Part shown: positions 21,552 through 32,326 of the stretch, piece by piece
Numbering within the stretch: position 1 is the stretch's first letter
How the letters are laid out: every line of letters starts with the position of its first letter
NCBI GenBank assembly: GCA_018287875.1
Contig: JAGVVL010000017.1
Span: forward strand, 3,534,001-3,598,000
Origin: Nigrospora sphaerica
Taxonomy: Eukaryota > Ascomycota > Sordariomycetes > Amphisphaeriales > Apiosporaceae
DNA length: 64,000 nt
Reading direction: 5' to 3'
Program-made: the position numbers and the translations under genes
The notes under the pieces: model-generated
Database searches by the model: none
Seen by the model: the letters and a program-made list of their open reading frames with translations, nothing else
Told to the model about the DNA's origin: nothing

Positions 21552-21607
21552 GATCCGAACGTTCCGCTCCGAACGTTCCGATCCGAACGTTCCGAACCGA
21601 ACGTTCC
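21552..21607. repeat. Tandem repeat, 4 x 14 bp with AACGTT core
   Basis: Four units of the form GNNCCGAACGTTCC. Each contains the near-palindrome CCGAACGTTCC; only positions 2-3 of the unit vary. Confidence 0.85.
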
Positions 21608-21740
21608 GGCCCGGTCTCGCAAGATTTAACGAGATGCTGCGCCCGGCCTCCTGAGGACGATTCTCTTCTCTCTTTCCCATCTAGAAAATAAACAGCATTT
21701 GGCCCCTTCGATAGTGCTTCAAGGCTCAGCCTCTCACAAA

Positions 21741-22276
21741 CATAAGGGCTTCTTCAATCTCGAAGGTCGTTTCTTATAAAGAAACACGGAAGTATAAGGA
21801 ACTTCTCTTCAAAAGAAACGAGAGTGTATTTCGTGTGCTTGTTTGCTTGCTTACTTGCTTAAGGATAGACTAGATACACGGAGAGAGAAGTTTTAGCCCT
21901 TACTTATACCTGTTAAACCCTTATTCTCTTAGGAATTCAAAGAGGAGAACGCGTAAGTGATTGCGTAAGTGATTACGTGGTTTAAAAGCATATGGAACCT
22001 TATAAAGGTTCGTGAAGCCTTATGGGGGCTCGTGAGGGCTTTAGAGAGCCATGTAGAAACTCGTAAAAACTCGTGAAAACTTGTGGAAGCTTTCAGGTAG
22101 CGTACGCCACACTTATAGGTAGGCGGGCCATGCTTGCGAGTAAGCTGGCCCGTGCTCTAGGGTAGGCTGGCCCGAGCTCTAGGATAGGCTTGGTTAAAGA
22201 ACTAGCTTTCCGTTAAGTGCATAGCTTAGTCCGTAGTGACGGAGAACGGTATAAGATAAGTCCTATACCTGCAACA
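21741..22276 (+). repeat. Copia-2-family LTR, copy 2 (5' end missing)
   Basis: Closely follows copy 1 from ATAAGGGCTTCTTC to CTGCAACA but lacks the first ~40 bases. The ~330 bases separating copies 1 and 2 hold the 14-bp tandem repeat and no coding domain. Confidence 0.7.
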
Positions 22277-22341
22277 TCTTTCCTACTCTATTTAGTGTTG
22301 CGATCTTTTATCTCTAGATAGCGTTAGCTCGTCGCTTTAAA

Positions 22342-22478
22342 ACTGGATTCCACTTACGGGGCTTCTTAAGTTCTATGCACTAATATGTGGGGTGTTCTTT
22401 ATTTCTATAGTTATAGCATTTGCCGTCAAATTTTAGCTTACTGTAGTGCGTTACGTTAAGGTCTATTAGTTCCGCATG
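22342..22478 (-). pseudogene. Retrotransposon Gag zinc-knuckle remnant
   Basis: The minus strand reads KFDGKCYNYRNKEHPTY*CI followed by LKKPRKW: a CCHC knuckle in which the second Cys has become Tyr and a stop has appeared, both single G-to-A/C-to-T changes. The same remnant occurs on the plus strand at 28573-28700. Confidence 0.65.
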
Positions 22479-22629
22479 ATTACTATAAGAGATCTTGTTT
22501 CTCTATCTATTATTACGTCGGAAAAGCTAGTTGAAGTATCGATTCTTCCCGAAATTAGCGATCATTGGTTTATAGATAAGCTATTAACTCTTATATTTTA
22601 TCTTTCTCTTATAAAGTTGGTTATTATTG

Positions 22630-23174
22630 AAAGTGGTGGTTTGATTGGAAGAGGAAGCAACCCCTTTATGAGGGCTCTTTCGATCTCAGAGGCCGTTCTT
22701 TAAGGATAAAGGAACACGGAAGAGTAGGAACTTCTCTTAAAGGGGGTCAAGAGTGAGATCTCTAAGTTGCTTGCTTATTTCCGAGACTATGTACACGAAA
22801 AGAGAAGATTTATCCCTTATTTATACCTTTTTAACCCTTTACCCTCTTCATAATATAAAGAGGGGACGCGTAAGTGGACGCGTAAGCAGTGACGTGGCTT
22901 AGAAGCACGTGGAAGCTCAATGAAACTCGTGGGATCACGTGGAGGCTCGTAGAACCTTATGGAAGTACGTGGAAACTTATGGAAGGTTCCGAGTGGCCTA
23001 GGCCACATATACAGAAAAAGTGGCCCTAGCTTTAGGGTAGGGTGGCCCGTGCTGTCGGATAAGGTGGCCCGAGCTTTAGGGCAGTCTTGGTTAAAGAACT
23101 AGCTTTTTGATAAGCGCATAGCTAAGTCCTTAACAAAGGATAACGGTATAGGGGTAAGCCTTATACTTTTAACA
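22630..23174 (+). repeat. Copia-2-family LTR, copy 3
   Basis: From AAAGTGGTGGTTTGATTGG to CTTTTAACA; more diverged than copies 1 and 2. No matching 5-bp flank was found for any of the three. Confidence 0.7.
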
Positions 23175-23364
23175 TTTACTTAAATATTAGTTGTAAGGTA
23201 AGAAATGAACTAAAAGTGCTTAACTAGGTAACTAATGTAATCTTTATAATAGGTCGTTAAGAGGTTACTCCTATTTATAGGTTAAATAAATACTTGAATG
23301 AATTATTAAGGTAATGTTTATTTAACTGAGAATTTCTTTTAACTTTTATATTAAGTTATCATCT
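23175..23364. other. AT-rich spacer
   Basis: No feature seen. Confidence 0.4.
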
Positions 23365-23648
23365 TATCAATACCGTGGACATATTAAATAGCTAGCGATC
23401 TTATATGTCCACCCCTATAGATAGGTTAGATAGCTTGCGATCCTCATATCTATCAGGTGACCTCCTGTCCCAATTAGAAAGTCTTTCTAATCCTAGTAAT
23501 GTTTTCCTTGCCTGGGCAATGTTCTTTGCTAACCTTGTTTCCATTGTTGCTTGCCTTGTCGATAGTTTTCTTTGTGGCTGGAAAAGTCCTTGGTCGCTGG
23601 TGCAGTGCTCAGCCACCTTCTTAGCTTGGATCTTTTGGAGTTGTAACA
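23365..23648 (-). repeat. LTR fragment, TGTTACRACC family
   Basis: On the minus strand starts TGTTACAACTCCAAAAGATC at 23648 and continues with the Gly/Thr-poor, CCAAGC-rich body seen in the solo LTR at 23762-24291, to about 23365. Confidence 0.65.
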
Positions 23649-24431
23649 CCCGGTTCTCTGGCTCTCGCCCGGACCCCGAGATCCATCACGTGACCCTCTG
23701 ACCCTCTTTCCTGAGGAGAAGATTTTCCTTGCTTGGAAAATGTTCCTTTATCTGGGGGGATTGTTACGACCCAAAAAGATCCAAGCCAAGAAAAGTGGCT
23801 GAGAGCCGCACTAGCTACTCAAGGACCTCCCCAGCCACAAAGAAAACTATTGACAAAGGAAAGGCAACTATGGGAACATTGCCCAGGCAAGAGAACTATT
23901 GCCAAGACTAGGAAGACTTCCTAATTGGGACAGGAGGTCACGTGATGGATATAAGGATCGCAAGCTATCCAAGCTATCCACAGGGGTGGATATGTAGGAT
24001 CACCAGCTATCCAACATATCCACGGTATCAGTGAGGAAATGACTTGGTATATAAGTCAGAAGGATTTCCTACACAGACAGTCATTACCTCAGTGATCAAT
24101 CTAAGCATCTATCTCACCCATAGATGGGAGTAACCTCGTAACGACCTATTGTGAAGATTCAAGTTATCAACTAGTCCAGCACCCTCAGTCATTCAGTTAC
24201 CCGACGTCCAGTGTTCAAGCTAGGCAGACGCTCTGTCTCTGATTGTACAAACCCTACGTCACGCAGTACTTAGGTATAGCGCTTCGTTACAGGGATGTTC
24301 CCTTCCTTGCCCAGGGGAACTTTTCCCATTGTCTTTTATTGCTGGTTCCATTTTATGGCTGGTGAGGTTTGCTGGTAGCTGATGCGGAGCCTTAGCCACC
24401 TTTCTTGGCTTGGATCCTTGGGGCCGTAACA
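23649..24431 (-). repeat. LTR fragment, TGTTACRACC family, split by a solo LTR
   Basis: On the minus strand begins TGTTACGGCCCCAAGGATCC at 24431 and runs to 24297, then resumes at 23756 and ends near 23649. The gap is the solo LTR inserted in the opposite orientation. Confidence 0.65.
23762..24291 (+). repeat. Solo LTR, TGTTACRACC family, with target duplication
   Basis: 530 bp, TGTTACGACC...TTCGTTACA, flanked by GGGAT at 23757-23761 and 24292-24296. Contains TCACGTGA (23938-23945) and a TATA-like TTGGTATATAAGTC near 24050, a plausible LTR promoter. Solo form implies LTR-LTR excision of a full element. Confidence 0.85.
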
Positions 24432-24699
24432 AGACGCTAAGAGCATGAAAGAATCATGAATAAGATTTGGCATTAGTCCAGTGACGGTAGCAAGCTACCC
24501 AAGCTTAAAACTATCACTAACCTCTTCATAGAATTCATCTTCGGATTCAATCGTTACATTACCTTAACCTAGAAGACATTACGCCTAAGAAAACGATTCA
24601 AATTACAGGGTTATCTATCATAAACCTAGCTGAATTGTAGAGGGAAGGAGCTGGACAGAACCAGTCAGCGGAAAACACAGCACCCTTTTCGTTGGTACG

Positions 24700-24735
24700 T
24701 CGTGGCAGAGTGGTCAAGCCTCGTCCCTTGCGCCA
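24700..24735 (+). ncRNA. tRNA-like A-box stretch
   Basis: CGTGGCAGAGTGGTCAAGCC resembles the A box/D arm of a tRNA or tRNA-derived SINE. No B box was found at the expected distance, so this is at best a fragment. Confidence 0.2.
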
Positions 24736-25029
24736 TGCATATCCCCTGCCTTTTAGCGCATCGTGGCAAAAGTCCGCAGTACTTACTCATGTCCAGGATC
24801 CATCGAGCCCGGGCTAGCGTTGGCCGGGGAGCCGCCGTTCCCACTCCACAGCGGAGCGCCCCTGCCTAACCTGCAGAACGTTTTGCCGGCTGCCGGATCC
24901 ACGGTACTTTTGTCCGGGTCGACCCCGTCCTTGGTCAAGATCCGTTGCAACCGGCGCTGAAAATGGTGGATTGAAATGGTCTCCAGCATACATCTACTCC
25001 ACCTATCCTCAGTCTGACAGCTCAGAAGC

Positions 25030-25092
25030 CCACCCCCATGCAGGGGGCAACAGTCTGCGATGAAAGCACTAACCGCTGAGCCTCGAGGCGAC
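25030..25092 (-). ncRNA. tRNA-like stretch (possible SINE or tRNA fragment)
   Basis: On the minus strand GAGGCTCAGCGGTTAGTGC matches a D-arm/A-box pattern and is followed by a possible anticodon arm. The T arm and B box are not recognisable. Confidence 0.25.
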
Positions 25093-26915
25093 ACGTACGC
25101 CGATTCTATGGAGGGTACGAATGGCTATCAACCTCCAGGCCCATTTGTGCTGGGTCACTCGGCGGCGACGGCACGCACGTCCCACTGGGACACTCCAGGT
25201 GCGGTATGATACCTTGCTGCTTACTGGTGCACTTTGGTCCGAAACAAGGGCTGAATAACAGACAGGACAGAGACATATTTCTACTGCGGCGGCGACACCG
25301 AAACAGCTGTCACGGTCTGACCTGATCTCCACTGAGTGGCCCGTGCGTGTGAGCGCCCTACATCTACGCCGCACAGCTAGCTAGCATTCCTTTTTTTCCT
25401 TCTATTCTGCGGCTTCGTTTAGAGTACGCTGCCCAGCAGGAGTCCAGTCTCTGCCATCGCATCTACCGCACTGTGGCAGCCGCAGTACCAGAACCGTGGA
25501 TATAGTGACATACTCGTGGACTCGAAGCTCGTTCCGGGTTTACCGGATCTACAACTCCGCAGGCCGAATGAGGCTAACACAGCACCTTTCCCGAGCTGGC
25601 TAGACTGGCTGTGCCAAGTAGACGCTACGTGGTAAAGTGGCAGACAGAAGCTAAAAGTGGGCTAGGTACGTACGCACCCCAGATACGTGGATACATAGTT
25701 CCTTTCCAACATGGATTTCAGACACGGCAGTGCACAGTCCCCCACCTTCAAGGCTATTATGGAGCATAAAAACCCTTGTTTTCAGCTGTTCAAGGATACA
25801 GCCACTTGGACCTAACGACAACAGCCGAGGAAGAGATATCTACGAAGCGTACGCACTCCTAAGGAAAGAGTCGTGGCCCACTAAGAGGCGGAGGCGGCTT
25901 AGTCTTGGACAGTCTGCTAAAGCTTGCCGCGAAACCAAGTTCGTCAGCAAGGCTGACTTACACAATGTACGGGTTGGTATCTTCTTAGGAGACCACCTGT
26001 GGCTGACCGGGCTTGACTAGCTGCAAATATGTCAGTTATGTAGGTAGAAAATGGGAATGAAACGGACACGGCGGTATACTGTAACTGGGGACGCAGCCAT
26101 CTGCCGGTATTTTACGCCGTTACGTATGTTAGGTCGGCATTGTGGCAGTTTACATATACTTTAAAAACATGCAAGCTGTAAAATTCCGAATTCATGGTGT
26201 CAATGGCACGGCATAGGTAGGTCATGAAGGGGGGGAAGGGGGCTGCGATTACCACAAAGTGATAGGGATCGTCGCCTCCCTAATGTCACGGACCAGCTGC
26301 GCGGCTAGCCCGTCATGCGCCTGACATCAAAAACGTCACCTTAGTGTGTACCTCCCCCCCATGGCCCCTTAAAGCAACTGCCCCACCGACTGGTCATATT
26401 CCACTCGTACTGATAGTTTGATTTGATTCTGTTCAATTGGCCATTTTTTTTTTTAAAAAAAACCTATCCGACTACTGTTAAGATGGTACATCTCCTAGAT
26501 GACGAATTTGTTGTCACGCGCGTGCCCGTGCACCCTGCCAGCCACACCTAAGCGGATGGCTTCTCTTCTTCCCTCGAATAATTCGGGCATTTTAATGGGT
26601 ATACGCGTATAAGTGTGAGTGAATGTTTACGCCGGGAAACGCAGGCCTTCTTTCTTTACCGTATGCAGACTAACATCGGGTAAAACAAAGGGAAGAAGCA
26701 CAGCCTCCTCAATGACGCGTAAGCCGATGGAACGCAAAACAGAATTGGAAAATAGGTCGAAGTTATAGATAAGTGAGTTTTGAGCACTATTTATACTCTT
26801 ATTGCCTTTTTTTCACTTGTGTTGGCCTGGTTTTGTGACATCTGCTCCCAGAAAATCTATAGTCACTGTTTTGAAACATCACTTTCACATTTTCCCCTAC
26901 GTTACCTGAACCACT

Positions 26916-28029
26916 ATGCATTTCACCTCTGCCGTAGTGGCCGCTACATTGGCCGTCGCTGTTGTTTCCGGCCACGGCACCCACGACATTGGCCATGAAA
27001 TTGCTGTCAGAGGGGTCATGCTCCAGCACACAGCACGGGACTTGAGCCATTGTGCCCCTAGGATGAAGGCCCGAGGCCTTGAACAACGTGCTGTCCGGCG
27101 ACGCGCCCAAGCCCAAGCCAAGCTGGCCACCAAACGTGGCCTGAAGAGTGAGTGGCCCTTTCTTCAACGTCCGTCCACTGCAACGCATAGGTTCACTGAC
27201 ACCTGTGGCTTTTCTGACAGCGCGTGACGTTGATTCCATCCTGGCTACCGACCACAACCGAACCTGTTCTGGGTACACGGCAAATACGCCTACGGAGACT
27301 TTGTTTGCCTCCAACTCCTCCTGCGTGCTTGCCCCCGAAGGCGAGGCTGGTCCGTTCTATGTGGCCGGCGAGTATGTCCGGTCCGACCTCTCGGAGGATG
27401 TTCACGGCGTTCCTGTGCACTATGACTTCCAGATTCTCGACGTGGCAACCTGCGAGCCTGTTTTCGGTGCTTACTTCGAAATCTTCAGCTGCAACTCGAC
27501 TGGTGTTTATTCTGGCACCACGGAGAATGGCAACGGCAACACAAATGACACCAGTGTCCTCAAGGCGACCTGGCTCCGCGGCCTCCAAAAGACCGACGAT
27601 GACGGTGTTGCCCAGTTTGACACGATTTTTCCGGGCCATTACACCGGCCGCGCCACGCATATCCATACGATCCTGCACCTGGATGCTGAAGAGCGCGCCA
27701 ACGGTACTGTCTTCGATCTGTCGGCCTCCCACATCGGCCAGACTTTCTGGGACCAAAGTGTCCGGGACCAGGTGGAGCTGCTCGCTCCTTACAACACCAA
27801 CACGCAGGAGGTCACGTCAAACGCCGAGGATCGTGTTTTCGCTACCGAGGCCGCCTCTAGCGACCCTGTTTTCAACTACGTCATGCTCGGGGACCACCTT
27901 AATGACGGCCTTCTTGCCTGGCTGACCCTGGGTGTCAACACCACCTTGTCTAACACAATCAGCCCTGCTGCTATTTACTATGAAGGTGGGGGCGTTCAGC
28001 AGGAGTCCTCAATGCCAGCTGATATCTAG
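26916..28029 (+). CDS. Secreted intradiol ring-cleavage dioxygenase-like protein
   Basis: Two exons, 26916-27147 and 27221-28029; the 73-bp intron has GTGAGT, TTCTGAC and CAG. 346 aa. Residues 1-20 form a signal peptide (MHFTSAVVAATLAVAVVSGHG). Then come a basic, His-containing propeptide-like region, the entry motif EGEAGPFYVAGEYVRSD, and the core DDDGVAQF then IFPGHYTGRATHIHTILH, which supplies a Tyr and two His of the Fe(III) site; another Tyr is in GPFY. The family cleaves catechol rings between the hydroxyls. This extracellular branch, common in fungi, is linked to aromatic or plant/host phenolic breakdown (family knowledge; substrate unknown). A TATA-like TATTTATAC lies at 26788. Coding is intact and unlike the RIP-decayed surroundings. 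Confidence 0.9.
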
Positions 28030-28388
28030 GGGCAACTGTTAGTTACTCAGGTGGTGTGACAACGGTCAAGAGGGCTGTGGGGCCCAAGGCCTGTGGCCTG
28101 TGCGCCCCGGCAGCTACAAATCTTTTCTGCCAGCTAAGGCCTTACCGGCTGTTTTCTTTTTCTGTCCCTTTCGTGTCCTTTAGTTTTAGATCTTCTGAAT
28201 GATCAGATTGTATGCTGGCAGCGTTATCTCTTCGCTACACTTGCGTCTCGTAACACGTAAAAAGACAGAAGGTTATTAAAAGTCATGTTAGTAAATTGAC
28301 TCATCAGGCCTGGCCCTAGCACTAGGTTTCTAGATGTGGCGGGGGCTAATCACTAAACTCTAGATACACGCGTGTGTGCCTGGGGCTA
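28030..28388. other. 3' flank of the dioxygenase gene
   Basis: Probable terminator region; no further feature seen. Confidence 0.4.
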
Positions 28389-28433
28389 ACGTAGATGTCG
28401 GGTCAGTCGTGCATGTGGGTCAGTCATGCACTT
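28389..28433 (+). repeat. Orphan TIR of the pogo-4 family
   Basis: Matches the 45-bp TIR at 41021-41065 with two changes, preceded by TA. No partner TIR or transposase follows, so it is a broken end. Confidence 0.75.
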
Positions 28434-29324
28434 TTCAGCACTTTATTAACGAGTTAATCGCTAATTCTATGAGGAAGCGACAGTCCGACTAGCCTTTTCG
28501 ATGTAATAATAATAGATAAAGAAATAAGACCTCTCACGGTAATCATACGAGATTTAAAAAACTTTAACGTAATATGTTATAGTAAGCCGAAGTTCGATAG
28601 CGAATGCTATAACTATAGAAAGAAAGAACACTTTACACGTTAATGCATAGGACTTAAGAAGCCTCGTAAATAGAACCTAGGTTTATAACAACATGCTAAC
28701 GCTATTTAAAAATAAGAGGTCGCGACATTAAATAAAGTGGGAAAGGAAACTATAAGTACCTTTAATATAGATTATAACGAACTCAACTAGACGGCATATT
28801 ACGATGATAATTATAGCATCTATTAGTTAGCTAAGCACGGCGTTAAATAGTACGCTTCAAAGCTATAATAAACCTTTACTATCGCGATAATATAACGATA
28901 AGTTATTTAAGAGGAATCCGATTAAGAATCTTACCTTATGAATAATAGTAACGAACAATAGCTTTAAAGACAGCTTAAGCTTTTAAAACCCGACGAGTTT
29001 AACCGCTGCATTAAAAAAGAGCTTAACAAATAAGCTATTTAATAACGAACTATTAACCACGATAAATAGATCCTTTTTAAAGGAGCCTACCTCGAATGAA
29101 GCGACGCTATCAAACGATTTATAAGTATTGCTAAAGATTATAAGCCGATATAACGGCTAGGATTCGGCGACAATAAGCGAATACACCCCCGAGTAAAACG
29201 ACACAAAGAATTAATATATATCTTATATATCTTTAACTTATGTGTGTAACACGTCGGCGAAAAACTTAGGAATTATATATTTCTACGACGAATTACGCGA
29301 TAAGCCACTTATAACCTATACATG
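28434..29324 (+). pseudogene. Decayed retrotransposon DNA with Gag zinc-knuckle remnant
   Basis: Very AT-rich. At ~28573-28680 the plus strand reads SKPKFDSECYNYRKKEHFT then a stop and LKKPRK, the same mutated knuckle as at 22342-22478. The rest up to 29324 has no recognisable domain. Confidence 0.55.
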
Positions 29325-29481
29325 TAAGATGCGAAAGCTATAAGTAAAGAGGAAAAGAAGAGGAATAGGCTCATCCTAGTCACCGTTTAGTAGGAATATA
29401 TATAGCTAGCCGCGGTACGTACCGCTGGTTAGTGGTCTATATGTTCCCATGCCCTTATACCTATATACCTATGCCGTAACA
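29325..29481 (-). repeat. Fragment of the 213-bp LTR family
   Basis: Matches 43565-43710 with many transitions, ending TGCCGTAACA at 29481. The other end is missing. Confidence 0.7.
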
Positions 29482-29729
29482 GTGTGAGTATAAAAACTGT
29501 ATAAATTAGACTTTAAGGTCAACTCTATTAAATAGTGTAGTTTTATCTTAGTCATGCTAGTAAAAGAAGAAGCTTCATCTGGTTATATATAAAGTAAGTG
29601 CGGCGAAGAAAAACGTTTCAGTCTTTGCTAAGTTCATCGCTATGTAGCCCTTAAACCTGCACCTAAGCTAGGTATAACGTACGACCCACAGGAGCCATAA
29701 GATCCATATAACTCTTTAGAATCCTCACG

Positions 29730-30189
29730 AGCTTACGACCTTAAGGCCAGAAGCTAAGAGAGGTGGCTGAGGCCCCACACCAGCCATAAGGGTTGTTGGG
29801 ACCAGAAGGACATCGGTAAGAAAGATAATGGGAAAGATTCCCTTAAGCCAAAGGCAAACGTTTCCCCAAGCAAAGAAGCCTTCTTCTTTAGGAAGACCTG
29901 GGAGTCACGTGATGGATCTTGGGATCTGGCCGAGAGCCAGAGAGCTGGGCTAGATTGGATCTCGCGAGATTGGTGGGATCCCAAGCTCCATTACGTAAGT
30001 TTCATCCTTCCAGAAGAGGAACGTCTCCCTGCCCTGGGTAAATTCCCCTTTCTGGATTAAGAGAATTCACCCCATTGTCCCTTCGTTTTAATCTTCCCTC
30101 GTCCTAATTCCCCTTGTGGCTGGTGAGGTTTGCTGGTGGCTGGTGTGGGCCCTAGCCACCCTTCTTGCCTTGGGTTATTGGGGTCGTAA
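29730..30189. repeat. Two convergent LTR fragments, TGTTACRACC family
   Basis: 29730-29990 reads in the plus direction (ACGACCTTAAGGCC..., with TCACGTGA at 29905-29912). About 29995-30189 reads in the minus direction, starting TGTTACGACCCCAATAACCC at 30189. Confidence 0.65.
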
Positions 30190-32231
30190 CACTTCCCCTT
30201 GATTCGCTGACCGGTCCGACTTCTTGTTTGCTTCAAGGCGGTAGTAACCTGGGTCCCACTTCAGGAACATATCATATGCATCCATCTAGACAACGAATTT
30301 CGATGAAAAGAAGAAATCGAAGGGATATAGCAGAGCCCAGATACTCCACTTAGCCGGATGACAGCTCGGAACGGCGCTTCTGGGCTGTGATATGCAGGGA
30401 CCTTGACGGCCTAGATAGACTGTTAGGTGTGGGGACTACGGTAACGGTAATGGGTTCTCAATGACTAGCTCGGGATGAACCCTTAGAAAAGTCAAGTTCA
30501 AGATTATCCACACACCCAGTCCATATTACGTTACATGATGTCTGGGTTTTAGCTCAATATGACCCAGTTCGGCTTTTAGTACATTGATCGGCCCGACAAA
30601 AAGAATTTAGGTGCCATTCCCTGCAGTTCCATCTCCCAACGGAGACCCTGCGGATAAAGAAGATAGGCAAGGGCACAGGCAAGGCATCCGGCGAGCAAGA
30701 AAATATTGTATCCCAGGCAGTGCAAGGTAGGGACTGGAGACATCTATCCACCTCCAAGTTGAGGCCAGCTATGGTTATAGAAAGGTTGCCGTGGAATTCG
30801 CCATCGTCACGAAAATAGTGTCTGGACTTAGAGGGTGAGAGCCCACTTTTCATGTTCGTATAGTGGATGCTCCATTTCCCTATCTTCAGTTTTGTAATCC
30901 AATCCGACAGCTGGTAGCACAAGCATTACATCTTGAGTTCATAGATAAGGTGTTGTGATAGTCACCCAGTGCATTTGCTGAAGGTGTGTTGATATTCACG
31001 CGTCCTCGGCGCAGCTGTTGTAGACCGTTGCTTTTCGGCGCTAGGTAGACAACCATGATAATATGGTTGCCTGGCGCCGGTGGGTCGCGCTTTGATGTAC
31101 TGAATGGCGTCGACTCCACATCGGTATCGGCAGTGCCTACGTCCTATTTGTACAACGAAGCCCGCAAGCGGGTCCAAACTTTTGAGGCGCATTAGCCGCG
31201 TCAGGCGACTTGCCGCTTTCGAAAACAGGCATGACCCTGGACTGTCCTTCCCTGTCAACGCTGACAGGGGTGGAATACGCCGGCAAATATTATGATACCC
31301 ACACCGACCTAGCTGGTGACCGACATCCAGTGCTGGCATCTTGCCAGCCATAACCCATGTACTCATAGGTACGCACAACGCAGGGGGGAATTACAAGAGT
31401 GTGCTCTCAGACGCGGTACCACTGAAGAGTTTTCAGCTTAATCCATTAGTAGGTTAGGAAAGCTGAGGAATCTGACGTGGGTAGATGACGACGACTACAA
31501 CGACAGGGTTAAGAGAAGGCGCTGTGGTTGCTAATGTGGCCGGATGATACCTCGGCTTGATAGTTCTCGGGCCTTTCTGTCTTTTTAGCATATCTTTCTT
31601 CACACACCTGATCGGGACCCCACACTGAGCGCATCCCCTGTTTTTCAAACTAAAATTTGATATTTCGACGAGATCAAATTCTTTTGCCTTCCAACAATGC
31701 GGTTTTTCTCTATTGGAGCTGTATGAGAATGCATCGACCTAACATTGCTCCGCTTCCACGAGAAAACCTGTGTATCACGCTGTTTGGCTCCTGTCCATTA
31801 TTTAGCTATAATGATGATTCCTCAACCATTTCCCAGAAGCCGGCTAATTGCATGCGGGTATGCCCCGGAAGGTTGATGCATGTGTAGCGGGTCCAAATTC
31901 TGTTAAAACGGGCTGGATTATGAACAATAACTAGAGCCAATCCAACCAAAGGGTCTACAAGAACTCCTACATGGAGAATGAACTTAGTCTATTCCATACA
32001 TAAGAAAATCATCCCTGTTATCAGCTGTGAGCACGGTAAGTAGCTAGGGTAACCTAGAGCTAGTGGTGATTGTCAATTTGAGCTCGGATATCAGAGGTAT
32101 ACGTTTCAGGGTAATCTCCACAAACTGTACTATGGAACTTGCATGGTCCAGTCCCTACAATATATCCCAGGAAGTCAGTGCTCAAACAACATCCTGGGTT
32201 GCTGTACGAGTCAGATGCTACATTATGTCAT
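30190..32231. other. Intergenic; possible decayed host gene on minus strand at 30550-31380
   Basis: Between 30550 and 31380 several minus-strand frames overlap, one with a hydrophobic stretch (YNIFLLAGCLACALAYLLYP). No family is recognised and the frames do not join. The remainder shows no feature apart from the upstream region of the BBE gene. Confidence 0.35.
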
Positions 32232-32240
32232 GTATATAAA
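32232..32240 (+). promoter_or_regulatory. TATA box of the BBE gene
   Basis: GTATATAAA, 95 bases before the ATG at 32327. Confidence 0.55.
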
Positions 32241-32326
32241 GCGAGGACATCTACCAATGTCTATTCTTTTGCTAATCATTGCAGTTATCCAGCCTGGAAT
32301 CTACCATCTTTTCCCCCACTACCAAG

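Larger units (their letters stand above)
24432..26780. other. Mostly single-copy intergenic DNA
   Basis: No convincing protein gene. Contains two tRNA-like stretches (listed separately), an A/T homopolymer junction (T12 then A9, 26444-26464) and an unrecognised 97-codon plus-strand frame at 25730-26020 without a domain, which I do not call. Confidence 0.45.

Noticed and set aside
20842..23174. A complete LTR element bounded by copies 1 and 3 of the Copia-2-family LTR
   Set aside because: A third copy lies between, no primer-binding site or polypurine tract abuts them, and the flanks do not match; treated as separate fragments.
25730..26020. 97-codon plus-strand ORF
   Set aside because: No start context, splice pattern or domain; base composition like the intergenic DNA.
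27193..27756. Minus-strand ORF opposite the dioxygenase
   Set aside because: Shadow of a GC-rich real exon; no domain.
30554..31378. A functional minus-strand gene beside the BBE gene
   Set aside because: Several overlapping frames, none joined by plausible introns and no family recognised; at best a relic.
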